Shown here: positions 16,185-25,318 of the stretch, piece by piece
Position numbering within the stretch: the first letter of the stretch is position 1
Layout of the letters: the number at the start of each line of letters is the position of its first letter
DNA from: an uncultured Shewanella sp.
GTDB taxonomy: Bacteria > Pseudomonadota > Gammaproteobacteria > Enterobacterales > Shewanellaceae
Direction of reading: 5' to 3'
Length of the DNA stretch: 38,842 nt
Assembly (NCBI RefSeq): GCF_947491715.1
Contig: NZ_CANLKR010000044.1
Span: 1 to 38,842, forward strand
The notes under the pieces: generated by a model
The model's database searches: none
What the model was told of the DNA's origin: nothing
What the model saw: the letters and a program-made list of their open reading frames with translations, nothing else
Program-made: the position numbers and the translations under genes

Positions 16185-17771
16185 TCACTGAATTTCACGA
16201 CTTGGAACACTGACTTGGAGTTCATATTCACTCAAATCGGCCCAACGACGTACCCAAGGCTTACTAATTTTATATTTTTCAATTAGATATGTAGATTTTT
16301 TATTTGCAAATTCTTTTTTGTCAAACTGACCAACTAAAACTAGCCAACCTTTTTTATATCGCGCAACGCTCAAGCCTTCGACCTCCTTAACCTTTGTTAA
16401 TAAACGATAAAGTGTCTCAATCTTAGTCACGTTAGCCAATTGTAGTGTATAACCGTGTGTCGGCCTAACACTCAATAAAGTTGGCCAAACTATCAGCGGT
16501 TGCACCGACGTCAATCTAACTGCTTCTTTTTTCACCTTACTTGCGACTTTATCATTGTCACGCTTGTGCAATATTTCATCTTGTTTTTTATCACTATCGA
16601 GCCCTGAGTGAATTGTCGATATCCGGACAACATCTGATGAAGATCCATTTTGTATGGACTCAGAAGCCAATGGCTTATCTTTATCTGTCTGTCTAACAAA
16701 TTGGCTCGGCGAGTTCACACTAAAGGCTTCGACCCCAGTTTGGTGAGATAAGCCAACCTTGCCATGCTCACGTTCCACAATATTTATCTCACTTGCAGCT
16801 GACGCCTCTTTCGTTTGTGAAGACACAGCAGCAACATCATCACTCTGACTCTCTTTTTTAAGTTCAAGTTCCCTGTCTTGAAGATTATTCAATCCCACGG
16901 GGATAGCTGTCGTATTGGCTGATGAATAGGGTGTTTTCTCAACCAAAAGAGCCGTATTGACTTGTCCATCAATAGGCAGTTTTAGCATCCATAACCCAGC
17001 TCCTGTCACCAACACAATCAGTAAAACAAGAGTCACTAAAATCAAGCTCATCCATGTAGGCATCACTTTTCTATTGACACTCAAATGATGCATTTTAAAC
17101 GCTGCCACATTGTGCATCGAAAACTCAAAGAGCGCTAACACTTCTTCTGGCGTGCCGGATTGTGCTGATAATTTTTCAAAGATGATGTCAGCATCAACAA
17201 CTGCCCCTTGTTCATTCAGTGACAATAAAGTGTCAAATAAAGACTGCCTTTCAACTAAAGACAAAGGAGGAATATTGATAGGCAGCAAGCACTCTGCCTG
17301 CACTGCTGAAACTTGAGTACTTAATGAAGAAAAAAAAGCATCATCGAGAGTACATACAACACGTATCACAGTATGAGGCAGTGACAATTGTGTTAATGCT
17401 AAACATTCCTCCCATATTTCATGAGGTAAATAATCAGCATCATCAATGACAATACAAAGCGCTTCAGGCAAGGATTCAACAGCTTGTTGCAAGCTATCAG
17501 ACAAGGCTAATTCATCATCAAAAATAGGCTCTTCAAGCAGCTGCATGAGAATTTTTCGACGAATTTCATGGCTATCACTATGTTTAGGACAAGTGATCAA
17601 CGCCAAACTATGATCATCTAATGTATCAAGCAGCGCCGTGATCATTGTTGTTTTGCCTGAGCCTTGATCTCCCAATAACAGGATTAGCTGCTCACCATAT
17701 AAACTAATATGCTGCAGCCGCAATAACAAGGCTTCTTGGCTAGGTAATAATATCGACTCTGATGATGTCAC
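16185..17771 (-). CDS. damX: DamX-like SPOR-domain cell division protein with ATPase domain
   Basis: 528 residues from a GTG start. The N-terminal AAA-type ATPase domain has Walker A GDQGSGKT (34-41) and Walker B-like ALCIVIDDADYL. One membrane segment near 240-263 (LILVTLVLLIVLVTGAGLWML) is followed by a low-complexity Ser/Lys-rich linker, and the C-terminal SPOR domain (about 445-520, from GYTLQLANVTKIETLYRLL) binds denuded septal peptidoglycan. E. coli DamX lacks an intact ATPase motif; the long form with a Walker A is common outside the enterics. It sits between aroB and dam in the conserved order. Confidence 0.88.
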   Translation of the reverse strand: MTSSESILLPSQEALLLRLQHISLYGEQLILLLGDQGSGKTTMITALLDTLDDHSLALITCPKHSDSHEIRRKILMQLLEEPIFDDELALSDSLQQAVESLPEALCIVIDDADYLPHEIWEECLALTQLSLPHTVIRVVCTLDDAFFSSLSTQVSAVQAECLLPINIPPLSLVERQSLFDTLLSLNEQGAVVDADIIFEKLSAQSGTPEEVLALFEFSMHNVAAFKMHHLSVNRKVMPTWMSLILVTLVLLIVLVTGAGLWMLKLPIDGQVNTALLVEKTPYSSANTTAIPVGLNNLQDRELELKKESQSDDVAAVSSQTKEASAASEINIVEREHGKVGLSHQTGVEAFSVNSPSQFVRQTDKDKPLASESIQNGSSSDVVRISTIHSGLDSDKKQDEILHKRDNDKVASKVKKEAVRLTSVQPLIVWPTLLSVRPTHGYTLQLANVTKIETLYRLLTKVKEVEGLSVARYKKGWLVLVGQFDKKEFANKKSTYLIEKYKISKPWVRRWADLSEYELQVSVPSREIQ

Positions 17772-17789
17772 TTGTCATCCATTTTCAAG

Positions 17790-18869
17790 TTATGCGTCGC
17801 CAATTACCTCTCTTAATATGGCTTCACTCACGTCACTATAAATGCCAGCTTGGCCAATAGCAGTAGGTAACACTAACCTAATTTTACCTTGTTTCACTTT
17901 TTTATCTCGCTGCATATGCTTGATAAAATGTGAAAAAGTCATCGAATCAGGTGCATCCACGGGCAAATCAAAAGCGATGAATAAAGTTCGCACTCTTTCA
18001 AGAACACTTTCTTGAATTAATCCCATTTTCACCGCCGTTTTTGCCGCTAATAGGGTTCCAGCAGCAACGGCTTCACCATGTAACCAAATGCCATAGCCCA
18101 TTTCAGCTTCAATCGCATGACCAAATGTGTGTCCTAAATTTAACAAAGCACGCACAGCTTGCTCTGTTTCATCCAGTGCAACCACTTCAGCCTTAATTTC
18201 ACAACAACGACCGATGGCATACTTAAGCGCTTCATCATCAAGGGCCTTTAACTCCTCAACATGACGCTCAAGCCACACAAAAAAAGTGTGATCCCAAATA
18301 ATACCGTACTTAATCACCTCAGCCATTCCTGCTGCAAACTCTTTAGCAGGTAAGGTAGAAAGGCAATCTGTATCAATCAATACGAGCTTAGGTTGGTAAA
18401 AAGCCCCTATCATGTTCTTACCTAAAACATGATTAACAGCCGTCTTACCTCCAACGGAAGAATCAACTTGTGCTAATAAGGTTGTTGGAATTTGGATAAA
18501 ATCGACACCACGCTGATAACAAGCCGCAGCAAATCCTGTCATATCACCAATCACACCGCCCCCCAACGCAATCAACACCGTATCTCGGCCTAAATTTTGT
18601 TGTAAAAGGGAAGTAAAAATCGCGTCCATTTGTGCCAATGTCTTATACTGCTCACCATCCGGCAAAATCACCGGCTCAACAAGCGAAGAATGGGCTAACA
18701 AAGCTTGTACTTTTTCAAGATACAAGGGCGCGATTGTTGAATTAGTCACAATCAAGACTTTTTTGTTTTCGAGATGGTGAGCAATATACTCACCATTACT
18801 CATCAAATTCCGGTCAATCACTATCGAATAACTACGCTTACCAAGCTCAACCTGAATTTGTTTTGTCAT
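17790..18869 (-). CDS. aroB: 3-dehydroquinate synthase
   Basis: 359 residues, family-typical. Converts DAHP to 3-dehydroquinate, the second step of the shikimate pathway, using NAD+ and a divalent metal. Diagnostic segments: LPDGEQYKTL, ALGGGVIGDMTGFAAACYQRGVDFIQIPTTLLAQVDSSVGGKTAVNH (the NAD/substrate region), KAEVVALDE, NLGHTFGHAIE and WLHGEAVAAG, with metal ligands in the last three. It starts 3 bp after the aroK stop, so translation is probably coupled. Confidence 0.97.
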   Translation of the reverse strand: MTKQIQVELGKRSYSIVIDRNLMSNGEYIAHHLENKKVLIVTNSTIAPLYLEKVQALLAHSSLVEPVILPDGEQYKTLAQMDAIFTSLLQQNLGRDTVLIALGGGVIGDMTGFAAACYQRGVDFIQIPTTLLAQVDSSVGGKTAVNHVLGKNMIGAFYQPKLVLIDTDCLSTLPAKEFAAGMAEVIKYGIIWDHTFFVWLERHVEELKALDDEALKYAIGRCCEIKAEVVALDETEQAVRALLNLGHTFGHAIEAEMGYGIWLHGEAVAAGTLLAAKTAVKMGLIQESVLERVRTLFIAFDLPVDAPDSMTFSHFIKHMQRDKKVKQGKIRLVLPTAIGQAGIYSDVSEAILREVIGDA

Positions 18870-18872
18870 GAT

Positions 18873-19388
18873 TTAAAAACCTAGCTGATCAATAATTTGG
18901 TTTGCGACAACTTTTGCACTCTGCTCATCGGTTTTCACGATAACATCAGCAATTTCTTCGTAAAGTGGATTACGGATCGCAGCTAAATTTTCTAAAACTT
19001 CTCTTGGATCTTCTACTTGTAACAACGGACGTCGCTTGTCACGCTGAGTACGCGCAACTTGCTTGTCAATTGTCGTTTCCAAGTACACGACTATCCCGCG
19101 AGCAGACAGATTATTTCTGATCTCCTTGCTTTGGATTGAGCCGCCTCCGGTCGCTAATACAATTCCTTGCTTTTCAGTTAAGTCAGCGACGACTTGTGTT
19201 TCACGAACGCGAAAACCATCTTCGCCCTCGACATCAAAAACCCACGCTATATCCGCACCTGTGCGGCTTTCAATCTCTTGATCTGAATCGTGGAACTCTA
19301 AGTGCAGCATCTGCGCTAGATGTCGACCAATGGTGCTTTTACCCGCGCCCATAGGTCCTACTAGAAAAATATTACGTTTTTCGGCCAT
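18873..19388 (-). CDS. aroK: Shikimate kinase I
   Basis: 171 residues. Phosphorylates shikimate at O3. The P-loop GPMGAGKST is at 11-19, the shikimate-site D and R lie in FHDSDQEIE and FRVRE, LATGGGSI follows, and the lid arginine is in QRDKRRPLLQ. Length and order (aroK then aroB) are standard. It is separated by about 390 bp from pilQ upstream, so a dedicated promoter is likely. Confidence 0.97.
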   Translation of the reverse strand: MAEKRNIFLVGPMGAGKSTIGRHLAQMLHLEFHDSDQEIESRTGADIAWVFDVEGEDGFRVRETQVVADLTEKQGIVLATGGGSIQSKEIRNNLSARGIVVYLETTIDKQVARTQRDKRRPLLQVEDPREVLENLAAIRNPLYEEIADVIVKTDEQSAKVVANQIIDQLGF

Positions 19389-19740
19389 TTCTTATACGTC
19401 TGAATCTTATATGAAGTTTGCCTACATCGATTTGAAAAATAAAATCGACCTTAAATGTTACCTTGCTCGCTTGAGACTTGACCACTGATTATCTCAGTTA
19501 AATAGCCTGAATGGCAAGTAGTGAAGTTAAATTCTCTTAAAAATGTTCGCCTAACTATCAATTACAATCTATAAATCAACACCTTAAATTAAGTAAATTT
19601 ATACCGAAAGCGAGTACTTCTAACATGCTTAAATTGTAAAGAATGACACTTTAAGAAAAATATCAGCCTTAAGTGCAATAAACAATAAGATCCCCCTTGA
19701 AAAGTAGTGAAACTCAATCGATCAAATTATAACCACCGAC
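19389..19740. other. Intergenic region between pilQ and aroK
   Basis: About 350 bp of AT-rich DNA with no convincing gene. It should hold the aroK promoter (minus strand); I could not assign one with both hexamers. Confidence 0.5.
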
Positions 19741-19766
19741 AAAAGTCTTTCAATACGATAAAAGAC
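19741..19766 (-). terminator. Weak hairpin after pilQ
   Basis: On the minus strand GTCTTT (19766-19761) pairs with AAAGAC (19750-19745), followed by TTTTG. The short stem makes it a modest candidate for ending the pil operon transcript. Confidence 0.4.
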
Positions 19767-19778
19767 CTAAATTCACCC

Positions 19779-21782
19779 TCATTGTGCAATAATTTTGGGC
19801 GTAACAAAGATAAGCAATTCCCGTCTTTCATTACTTTTTGAACTATTTCTAAAAAGAAACCCTAAATAAGGAATATCTCCTAGGATCGGTACACGACTCG
19901 AACTATTAATCATGCTTTTTTGATAAATTCCTCCTAACACAATCGTCTCACCATGATTAACCAACACTTGAGTACCAATACGTTGTGTGTCTATTGTTAG
20001 TCCTCCTTCAGTATCAAAGCTCGGCGTATCATTGGTAATCGCTAAGTCCAAAATGACTTTATTATCAGGGGTAATTTGTGGCGTCACACTAAGTGATAAT
20101 ACCGCTTTTTTATACGTCACAGACGTTGCACCACTTGATGTTGACTCTTCATAGGGGATTTCAACACCTTGCTCTATATAAGCCGCTTTTTGATTCGATG
20201 TAGTCAGTCTAGGACTTGAAATAATTTCAGCTTTATCTTCTTGCTCCAGCGCCGTTAACTCTAAATCTAAAATCGTCCCATCGGTTAACTTTGCCACATG
20301 AAAGGCAATACTCGTTGGATTTAATCCAATAGGATTGGCGGGTAAGTTCACATTTAACCGCTCAGCAATCGGCGGAACTTCGCCATTGGTAATTTTTTCC
20401 GCTCCCGCAATGGTTCCCGATGTTCCAGCATCACCTTGTTCGTCAGTGATCCCCCAACGGATCCCCAAGTCTTCACTCACATTATCTCTGACCGTAACGA
20501 CTCTTGACTCTATTAAAACTTGTTTAATTGGAATATCAAGTACTTCAACTAAACGATGGATATTTTTCAAACTATCCTCAGTGTCTTTTAGCAATAAAGT
20601 ATTGGTCCGCTCATCTACCGCAACACTGCCTCTTGGCGATAATAAACTGGACGTATCACTTTTTAATAAGGTGGCAATATCACTGGCCTTAGCATAATTA
20701 ATTTGAATATATTCAGAATAAAGTGTCGACAATTGAATAATATCTTGTTTATTTTTAAGCATTTGACTTTCACGTAACGCGATTTCTTCACTGGGAGCCA
20801 CTAATAAAATATTGCCTTCGATTCGCTTATCTAACCCTTTAGTCTGTAAAATCAAGTCTAATGCTTGATCCCACGGGACATCATCTAAATGCAAGGTGAT
20901 ATCACCTTTAACTGTGTCGGTTGTTACTAAATTAAATTGGTTATAATCTGCAATGATTTGCAGCACTTTATTGACCGCAATATTTTGAAAGTTCAACGAC
21001 AAAGTTCGCCCAGTATATTTCTTCACCTCACTGCCTATACCAAGATTGACCGACTCATCAACGATAATTTTCAATAGCCGACCTTCTTGCTCGGTGCGAT
21101 AACGATAATTGCCTGTCACATTAATTTTAAAACGCGTCATCTTAGGATCATTAAATGTCTCAACGTTCAGCACTGGCGTGGCAAAATCCTTGACATCTAA
21201 GGTATAAACTAAACTAGGGTCAATATCAGTATTATATAATTGCAACTCAAGCTCTGATCCTAACTGGCTAAGATTGGAGGCAATATTCTTGTTGCTAAAA
21301 TATATATCAATTTCTCCCCCTCCAGTATCGGCTCGTTTAAAATCGATTTTTTCCACTTTATTAATGAAATGAGATTGGCTTTCCATGGCCATTCTCTCAT
21401 CATTAATGACCAAGCGATAACGATTTCCTTTAATATGGGGCGCAAACGCTTGCATCTTTTTCAAATCAATAATGACATCAAGGCTATCGCCATACTCAAC
21501 ACTATTCAGGGAAACAACACCCATTTGATTAATCATCCATTGGTTTTTCTGTAGTGCTGACACACTTTTATCAAAACGCAAAAGAATTCGAGCAGGGCTC
21601 GTCTGTAAACGCGTTTCAGGTTCATTCACTAAAGGAGACTCAAAAATCAATTCCAATACAAATTGATGCACTAATTGGTTATGATATTTGACCTCCATCA
21701 AACGGTTCTGATCAGCTCCAAATACATGAAAGCTCAATAAAAATAAAATACAACCGTAAAAAAAACCTTTATTTATCATCAT
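19779..21782 (-). CDS. pilQ: Type IV pilus secretin PilQ
   Basis: 667 residues. Forms the outer-membrane channel through which the type IV pilus passes. Signal peptide KGFFYGCILFLLSFHVFGA, then AMIN-type peptidoglycan-binding repeats (about 25-250), an STN domain near 260-340 (LNFQNIAVNKVLQIIADYN), an N1 domain (about 360-425) and a C-terminal secretin domain ending VPILGDIPYLGFLFRNSS...LLIFVTPKII, with VPYEE-type IEQGVEIPYEES. The start at 21782 has AGGGA 7 nt upstream and begins the signal peptide directly; the frame remains open to 21845, inside pilP. Confidence 0.95.
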   Translation of the reverse strand: MMINKGFFYGCILFLLSFHVFGADQNRLMEVKYHNQLVHQFVLELIFESPLVNEPETRLQTSPARILLRFDKSVSALQKNQWMINQMGVVSLNSVEYGDSLDVIIDLKKMQAFAPHIKGNRYRLVINDERMAMESQSHFINKVEKIDFKRADTGGGEIDIYFSNKNIASNLSQLGSELELQLYNTDIDPSLVYTLDVKDFATPVLNVETFNDPKMTRFKINVTGNYRYRTEQEGRLLKIIVDESVNLGIGSEVKKYTGRTLSLNFQNIAVNKVLQIIADYNQFNLVTTDTVKGDITLHLDDVPWDQALDLILQTKGLDKRIEGNILLVAPSEEIALRESQMLKNKQDIIQLSTLYSEYIQINYAKASDIATLLKSDTSSLLSPRGSVAVDERTNTLLLKDTEDSLKNIHRLVEVLDIPIKQVLIESRVVTVRDNVSEDLGIRWGITDEQGDAGTSGTIAGAEKITNGEVPPIAERLNVNLPANPIGLNPTSIAFHVAKLTDGTILDLELTALEQEDKAEIISSPRLTTSNQKAAYIEQGVEIPYEESTSSGATSVTYKKAVLSLSVTPQITPDNKVILDLAITNDTPSFDTEGGLTIDTQRIGTQVLVNHGETIVLGGIYQKSMINSSSRVPILGDIPYLGFLFRNSSKSNERRELLIFVTPKIIAQ

Positions 21783-21828
21783 TATTCTTTCCCTGAAAGT
21801 GGTTTTTTCAATCTTGTTATTCACCGAG

Positions 21829-22380
21829 CTAATGGCGCTTTTCATCCACTAATGTCAAATGACTACTTCTATGAGTCCAACAGCCACTACCATCAGGAAT
21901 AAGCTCTACAATCTCAACGTTTGTCTTTGTGATCACGGTAATTTTTCCATGATAAAGCCCTAAATAATCCCCAACCGATAAGCGATGCACTTTACCATCA
22001 TGGCTTTCAATCAAGGCCCAAATCATCGCTTCTTTGGCAATATGAGGATCCGTTATGGTTCCTCGCATTTTTAAGTTATCTAAGGCATAAGTTTCGAGGT
22101 GCGCTTTTTGCCTATGTAATTCAGGCTGTAAACAATCTTTTGTCGTATCGATGACCTCTTCTGTTAATTTTCGCACGGGAAGCACATAAGGGCTGCGCAT
22201 GCCTTGTCCAGAGTAATCAAAATGTTCAAATTCTGGGGTCGCTTTTAGAGGTGCAATATGTGCCGTATGTTGCTGCTTGGTTTGCTGCACAAATAGCTCT
22301 AGATCTGTCTTATCACTGCAAGCACTATTCAAAAACAATGCACAAACACTGGACGTCATCAGTGATTTTACTTTCCTCAT
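21829..22380 (-). CDS. pilP: Type IV pilus assembly lipoprotein PilP
   Basis: 183 residues. The signal peptide has lipobox LNSAC (Cys21), anchoring it to the inner membrane. An N-terminal linker is followed by a C-terminal beta domain from about residue 90 (ETYALDNLKMRGTI...GKVHRLSVGDYLGLYHGKITVITKTNVEIVELIPDGSGCW), which in the family contacts the PilQ N0/N1 region and PilNO. The ATG overlaps the pilO stop as ATGA. Arg-rich LRKV-type N-terminus is normal. Confidence 0.94.
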   Translation of the reverse strand: MRKVKSLMTSSVCALFLNSACSDKTDLELFVQQTKQQHTAHIAPLKATPEFEHFDYSGQGMRSPYVLPVRKLTEEVIDTTKDCLQPELHRQKAHLETYALDNLKMRGTITDPHIAKEAMIWALIESHDGKVHRLSVGDYLGLYHGKITVITKTNVEIVELIPDGSGCWTHRSSHLTLVDEKRH

Positions 22381-22994
22381 TTTTTAGCCTTCTTTTGCTT
22401 ACCTTGAACATTCGCCCCTTCTTTAAAACGATAGGTTTTTGCTAACATTTCCATTTCAAGCAATTCAGCAGTGCCCTTTTTCAGTGTAAAGTCATGTAAA
22501 CTGACAATACGCGGTAATTTAGCCACACCACTGACAAAATGACCCAATTCGTGATAATCACCACTCACGGAAAGTTTGATCGGAAATTCAATATAAAAAT
22601 CTTGTTGTAATTCCCCAGCCCATTCCAAGCTCTTAATTTTAAGCCCTGTATCTGTCGCAACAAAAGTAATGTCATCAATCAAACCAGGCATTTCATTTTC
22701 AGATGGCAACATCTTTAATAATTCGGCAAATTGCACCTCCATCAATGCCAGTTGTTTACGATAGTGTTCAAGGTTTGCAGCCAGTTGATATTTATTCTTA
22801 AATGACAACTTCAATTTATCTTCTTTTTTTTGCAAAACATCTAATTGATGAGTGGCATTTGAAATCACCAAAAAATAACTCCCCACAAACACACACATCG
22901 CCACAAGGAGTGCAAAAAAAACTTTCACAGCCTTAGGCCAGCTACCGACATTTTCAAAGTCGACATCTTTGAACTGATCAAAATCAATTCTCAT
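22377..22994 (-). CDS. pilO: Type IV pilus alignment protein PilO
   Basis: 205 residues. Bitopic inner-membrane protein with a membrane helix near 23-45 (AVKVFFALLVAMCVFVGSYFLVI), a coiled coil (about 50-95) and a periplasmic ferredoxin-like domain (LIDDITFVATDTGLKIKSLEW...FPIKLSVSGDYHELGHFVS). It dimerises with PilN to align the pilus machine. The start overlaps the pilN stop as TAATG and the stop overlaps the pilP start as ATGA. Confidence 0.95.
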   Translation of the reverse strand: MRIDFDQFKDVDFENVGSWPKAVKVFFALLVAMCVFVGSYFLVISNATHQLDVLQKKEDKLKLSFKNKYQLAANLEHYRKQLALMEVQFAELLKMLPSENEMPGLIDDITFVATDTGLKIKSLEWAGELQQDFYIEFPIKLSVSGDYHELGHFVSGVAKLPRIVSLHDFTLKKGTAELLEMEMLAKTYRFKEGANVQGKQKKAKK

Positions 22995-23575
22995 TAACGC
23001 TCCTTAGCTGAACTCACCTTTCCATCATTTGAAGCTGCATTAACAACTGACACTTGCAAAATAAACCGTTGTAATTGCCTCGATGCTTCATCATGAACGG
23101 TAATGAGTTGCATATTGGGATCATGTAACCATTGAGACGCTTTCACTTTACGCATCATATTAGCCACATGATTATTTGACTCACTGCGTCCTTCAATCAG
23201 CAATGCCGCTCCCTTTTTTTTGATACTCGATAAATACACTCCCGCAGGCACCACTTTGACTAATTCATCTAATACTCGAGTGGGTAAATTCCTTGCTTGC
23301 TGTAAATTCAAAATGATATCAGTGCGGCGTTCAATATCTTTTTTTCGTACACGAATGGATTGAATTTCCTCTATTTGTTTATCAAGATACTGTATTTCAG
23401 AGAGTAAATAATCATTGCGGCCTTTTTGCTCTGAAATGAGACCATTAACAACCAGTAAAGAAAGGTAACTCATGAGCACAGACACTAAAAAAACCAATAC
23501 AAGAACACGAACATAATCTTTTTTGCGTCGCTCCCTCGCTTCTTCACGCCAGGGTAATAAATTGATATTTGCCAT
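22994..23575 (-). CDS. pilN: Type IV pilus assembly protein PilN
   Basis: 193 residues. It begins with the conserved NINLLPWREE motif that docks into cytoplasmic PilM, followed by a membrane helix at about 22-45, a coiled coil (about 50-85) and a ferredoxin-like periplasmic domain. It pairs with PilO. Unlike the other pil junctions here, it lies 219 bp from pilM rather than overlapping or abutting it. Confidence 0.95.
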   Translation of the reverse strand: MANINLLPWREEARERRKKDYVRVLVLVFLVSVLMSYLSLLVVNGLISEQKGRNDYLLSEIQYLDKQIEEIQSIRVRKKDIERRTDIILNLQQARNLPTRVLDELVKVVPAGVYLSSIKKKGAALLIEGRSESNNHVANMMRKVKASQWLHDPNMQLITVHDEASRQLQRFILQVSVVNAASNDGKVSSAKER

Positions 23576-23794
23576 AAGTTCCCTGTATCAGTTTATAGCC
23601 ATAATAAATCTAGACTTTTAATTTCACTATCCCATCACAACCAAAATCAACACACGACATCACACAGTGAAGCAATCTCCCCACACCAAAGTATTCCTGT
23701 ATGTTCAAATTCAATGTATGAAAAGTCATATCGATATGACTTAAAAGTGTAAACTTCTGCACAGTAAGCAACGGGTAGCATTTCTCTGCTAAGA
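23576..23794 (-). other. Spacer between pilM and pilN with a 20-bp palindrome
   Basis: 219 bp without a convincing gene inside an otherwise tightly packed operon. It contains a perfect 20-bp palindrome at 23723-23742 (AAGTCATATCGATATGACTT). A 65-codon frame from a GTG at 23807 exists but has no recognisable features. It may be an insertion or carry an internal regulatory site. Confidence 0.5.
23723..23742. promoter_or_regulatory. Perfect 20-bp palindrome, possible operator
   Basis: AAGTCATATC followed directly by its reverse complement GATATGACTT, centred on ATCGAT. No spacer, so a dimeric protein site is more likely than an RNA hairpin. The binding factor is unknown. Confidence 0.45.
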
Positions 23795-24925
23795 TTAAAT
23801 GGGCCACTTACCATAACTCCTCAAAGCTAAACCCAAAGCAAGCATGTATTTTGGCATATGGGATTGAAGCTGCTTTTTAATCGAAGAGGACGCTGCTAAG
23901 TTTCCCACAAAAGGATCAGCAATGAATGTCTCAATATCCAAATCATTTTTTACCCTCTCCGCTAACCCTTCAATACTGGCGCAACCACCACAAAGCACAA
24001 TATAATCAATTCGCTCTCTTGCACTCACCGTATAATACAGTTGTAGGATATGTTTGATTTTTTGTAATAATTGCATTTGAAAAGGGAATAAAACCTCTTC
24101 TTTGTATGATTCAGGAAGCTCTCCCATTATTTTTGCCTTTTCCGCTTTATCAAAGGTCAACCCATACGCTGACGCAATCGCTTGAGTATAAGCCTCTCCC
24201 CCTGTATCTTGGCTTCGAACAAATACGGTTTCTCCAGCCTCAAGCATTGCCAGTGTTAACATATTGGCACCAATATCTATCATAGCAGTGACATGACTAT
24301 GACCCTTATTAGGTAATTGATGCTTAATGAATTCATAGGTTCTCCCTAGTGCATACCCCTCAATATCCACCACTTTCACTTCTAAATTGGCATCATCTAA
24401 TGCATCGACTCGACTATCTATAGTATCGGTTCGACAAGCACTTAATAAGACTTCAACATTCCCATCCTCGATTTCTTCATTATCTAACAATTCAAAATCA
24501 ATACTGATTTCATTCAAGGGATAGGGAATAAGGCTCTCAGCTTCCAATTCAATTTGAGCTTCCATTTCAGCTTCTGTTAGAGAAGCATCCATTTCAATCA
24601 CTTTATTGATAACAGCAGAGCCCGATATGGCCACGGCAGCAAATTTAATTTTTTTAGGTAAGGTTCGCTTGATTAAACTCAACGCTTCAACAAGCGTTTT
24701 TAAATCTTTAACTTCTCTGTCAACCACAACACCTTTTGTCAGTGGAATCGAAGCATGCCTTATAATTTGATAATCTTGTTCTTTTTGACTTAATAAAATA
24801 GCTTTAACTTCATGGGAGCCAATATCGATCCCCACCATCAAAGGCGCTGAATGTAGCCAAGACTGAAATTTTGACCAAACTATTTTTGAAACCCATTCAT
24901 TTGAAAGCCACTGTTGAGATAACAT
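23795..24925 (-). CDS. pilM: Type IV pilus actin-like ATPase PilM
   Basis: 376 residues. FtsA/actin-like cytoplasmic protein that binds the PilN tail. The phosphate-1 motif is VGIDIGSHEVKAILL (about 31-45), with MIDIGANMLTLAML as the second phosphate motif and IVLCGGCASIEGLAERV as the adenosine motif. An N-terminal extension of about 30 residues (SQQWLSNEWVSKIVWSKFQSWL) precedes the core, longer than in many PilM proteins; a start closer to the core would need a weaker codon. First gene of pilMNOPQ, divergent from mrcA. Confidence 0.94.
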   Translation of the reverse strand: MLSQQWLSNEWVSKIVWSKFQSWLHSAPLMVGIDIGSHEVKAILLSQKEQDYQIIRHASIPLTKGVVVDREVKDLKTLVEALSLIKRTLPKKIKFAAVAISGSAVINKVIEMDASLTEAEMEAQIELEAESLIPYPLNEISIDFELLDNEEIEDGNVEVLLSACRTDTIDSRVDALDDANLEVKVVDIEGYALGRTYEFIKHQLPNKGHSHVTAMIDIGANMLTLAMLEAGETVFVRSQDTGGEAYTQAIASAYGLTFDKAEKAKIMGELPESYKEEVLFPFQMQLLQKIKHILQLYYTVSARERIDYIVLCGGCASIEGLAERVKNDLDIETFIADPFVGNLAASSSIKKQLQSHMPKYMLALGLALRSYGKWPI

Positions 24926-25318
24926 AGTCTCTATAACTCTTATTCAAAATAAGTATTTGGGCTGATTAACATAGGACGGCATAAACGGAGCAATCAGGTC
25001 GAAAGACAACTGAGCAAAAATATGAAACATTGCATTTCATGATATGCGATTAAACCCAAAAGCAGTATAAACACATATCTTTCAATGACTCTATTTGTAC
25101 AAAATATTGACTCTGTTTACAATTGCTATTTTCAAATCATATCAATACACAGTAAAAATAAAGCCAAGTTTAAACGTCTTTTTACTTTTTATTTCGATAA
25201 AAAAGAACACCTTAAAAAATAGATTAACTAAAGCTTAACCCAGACTATGCGAAACTGGCATCTTCAACTACCTTAGGTATATACTACTGGGCTCATTTAT
25301 CCTTGGTGGAATTATTTG
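24926..25318. other. Divergent regulatory region, pilM and mrcA
   Basis: About 390 bp, AT-rich, with no gene visible. It should hold the pilM promoter (left) and the mrcA promoter (right). A candidate mrcA -10 is TATACT at 25280-25285, about 34 bp before the GTG; its -35 is weak. Confidence 0.5.

Noticed and set aside
23610..23807. 65-codon frame in the pilM-pilN gap
   Set aside because: GTG start without a credible ribosome site, overlap with pilM, no recognisable domain or signal.
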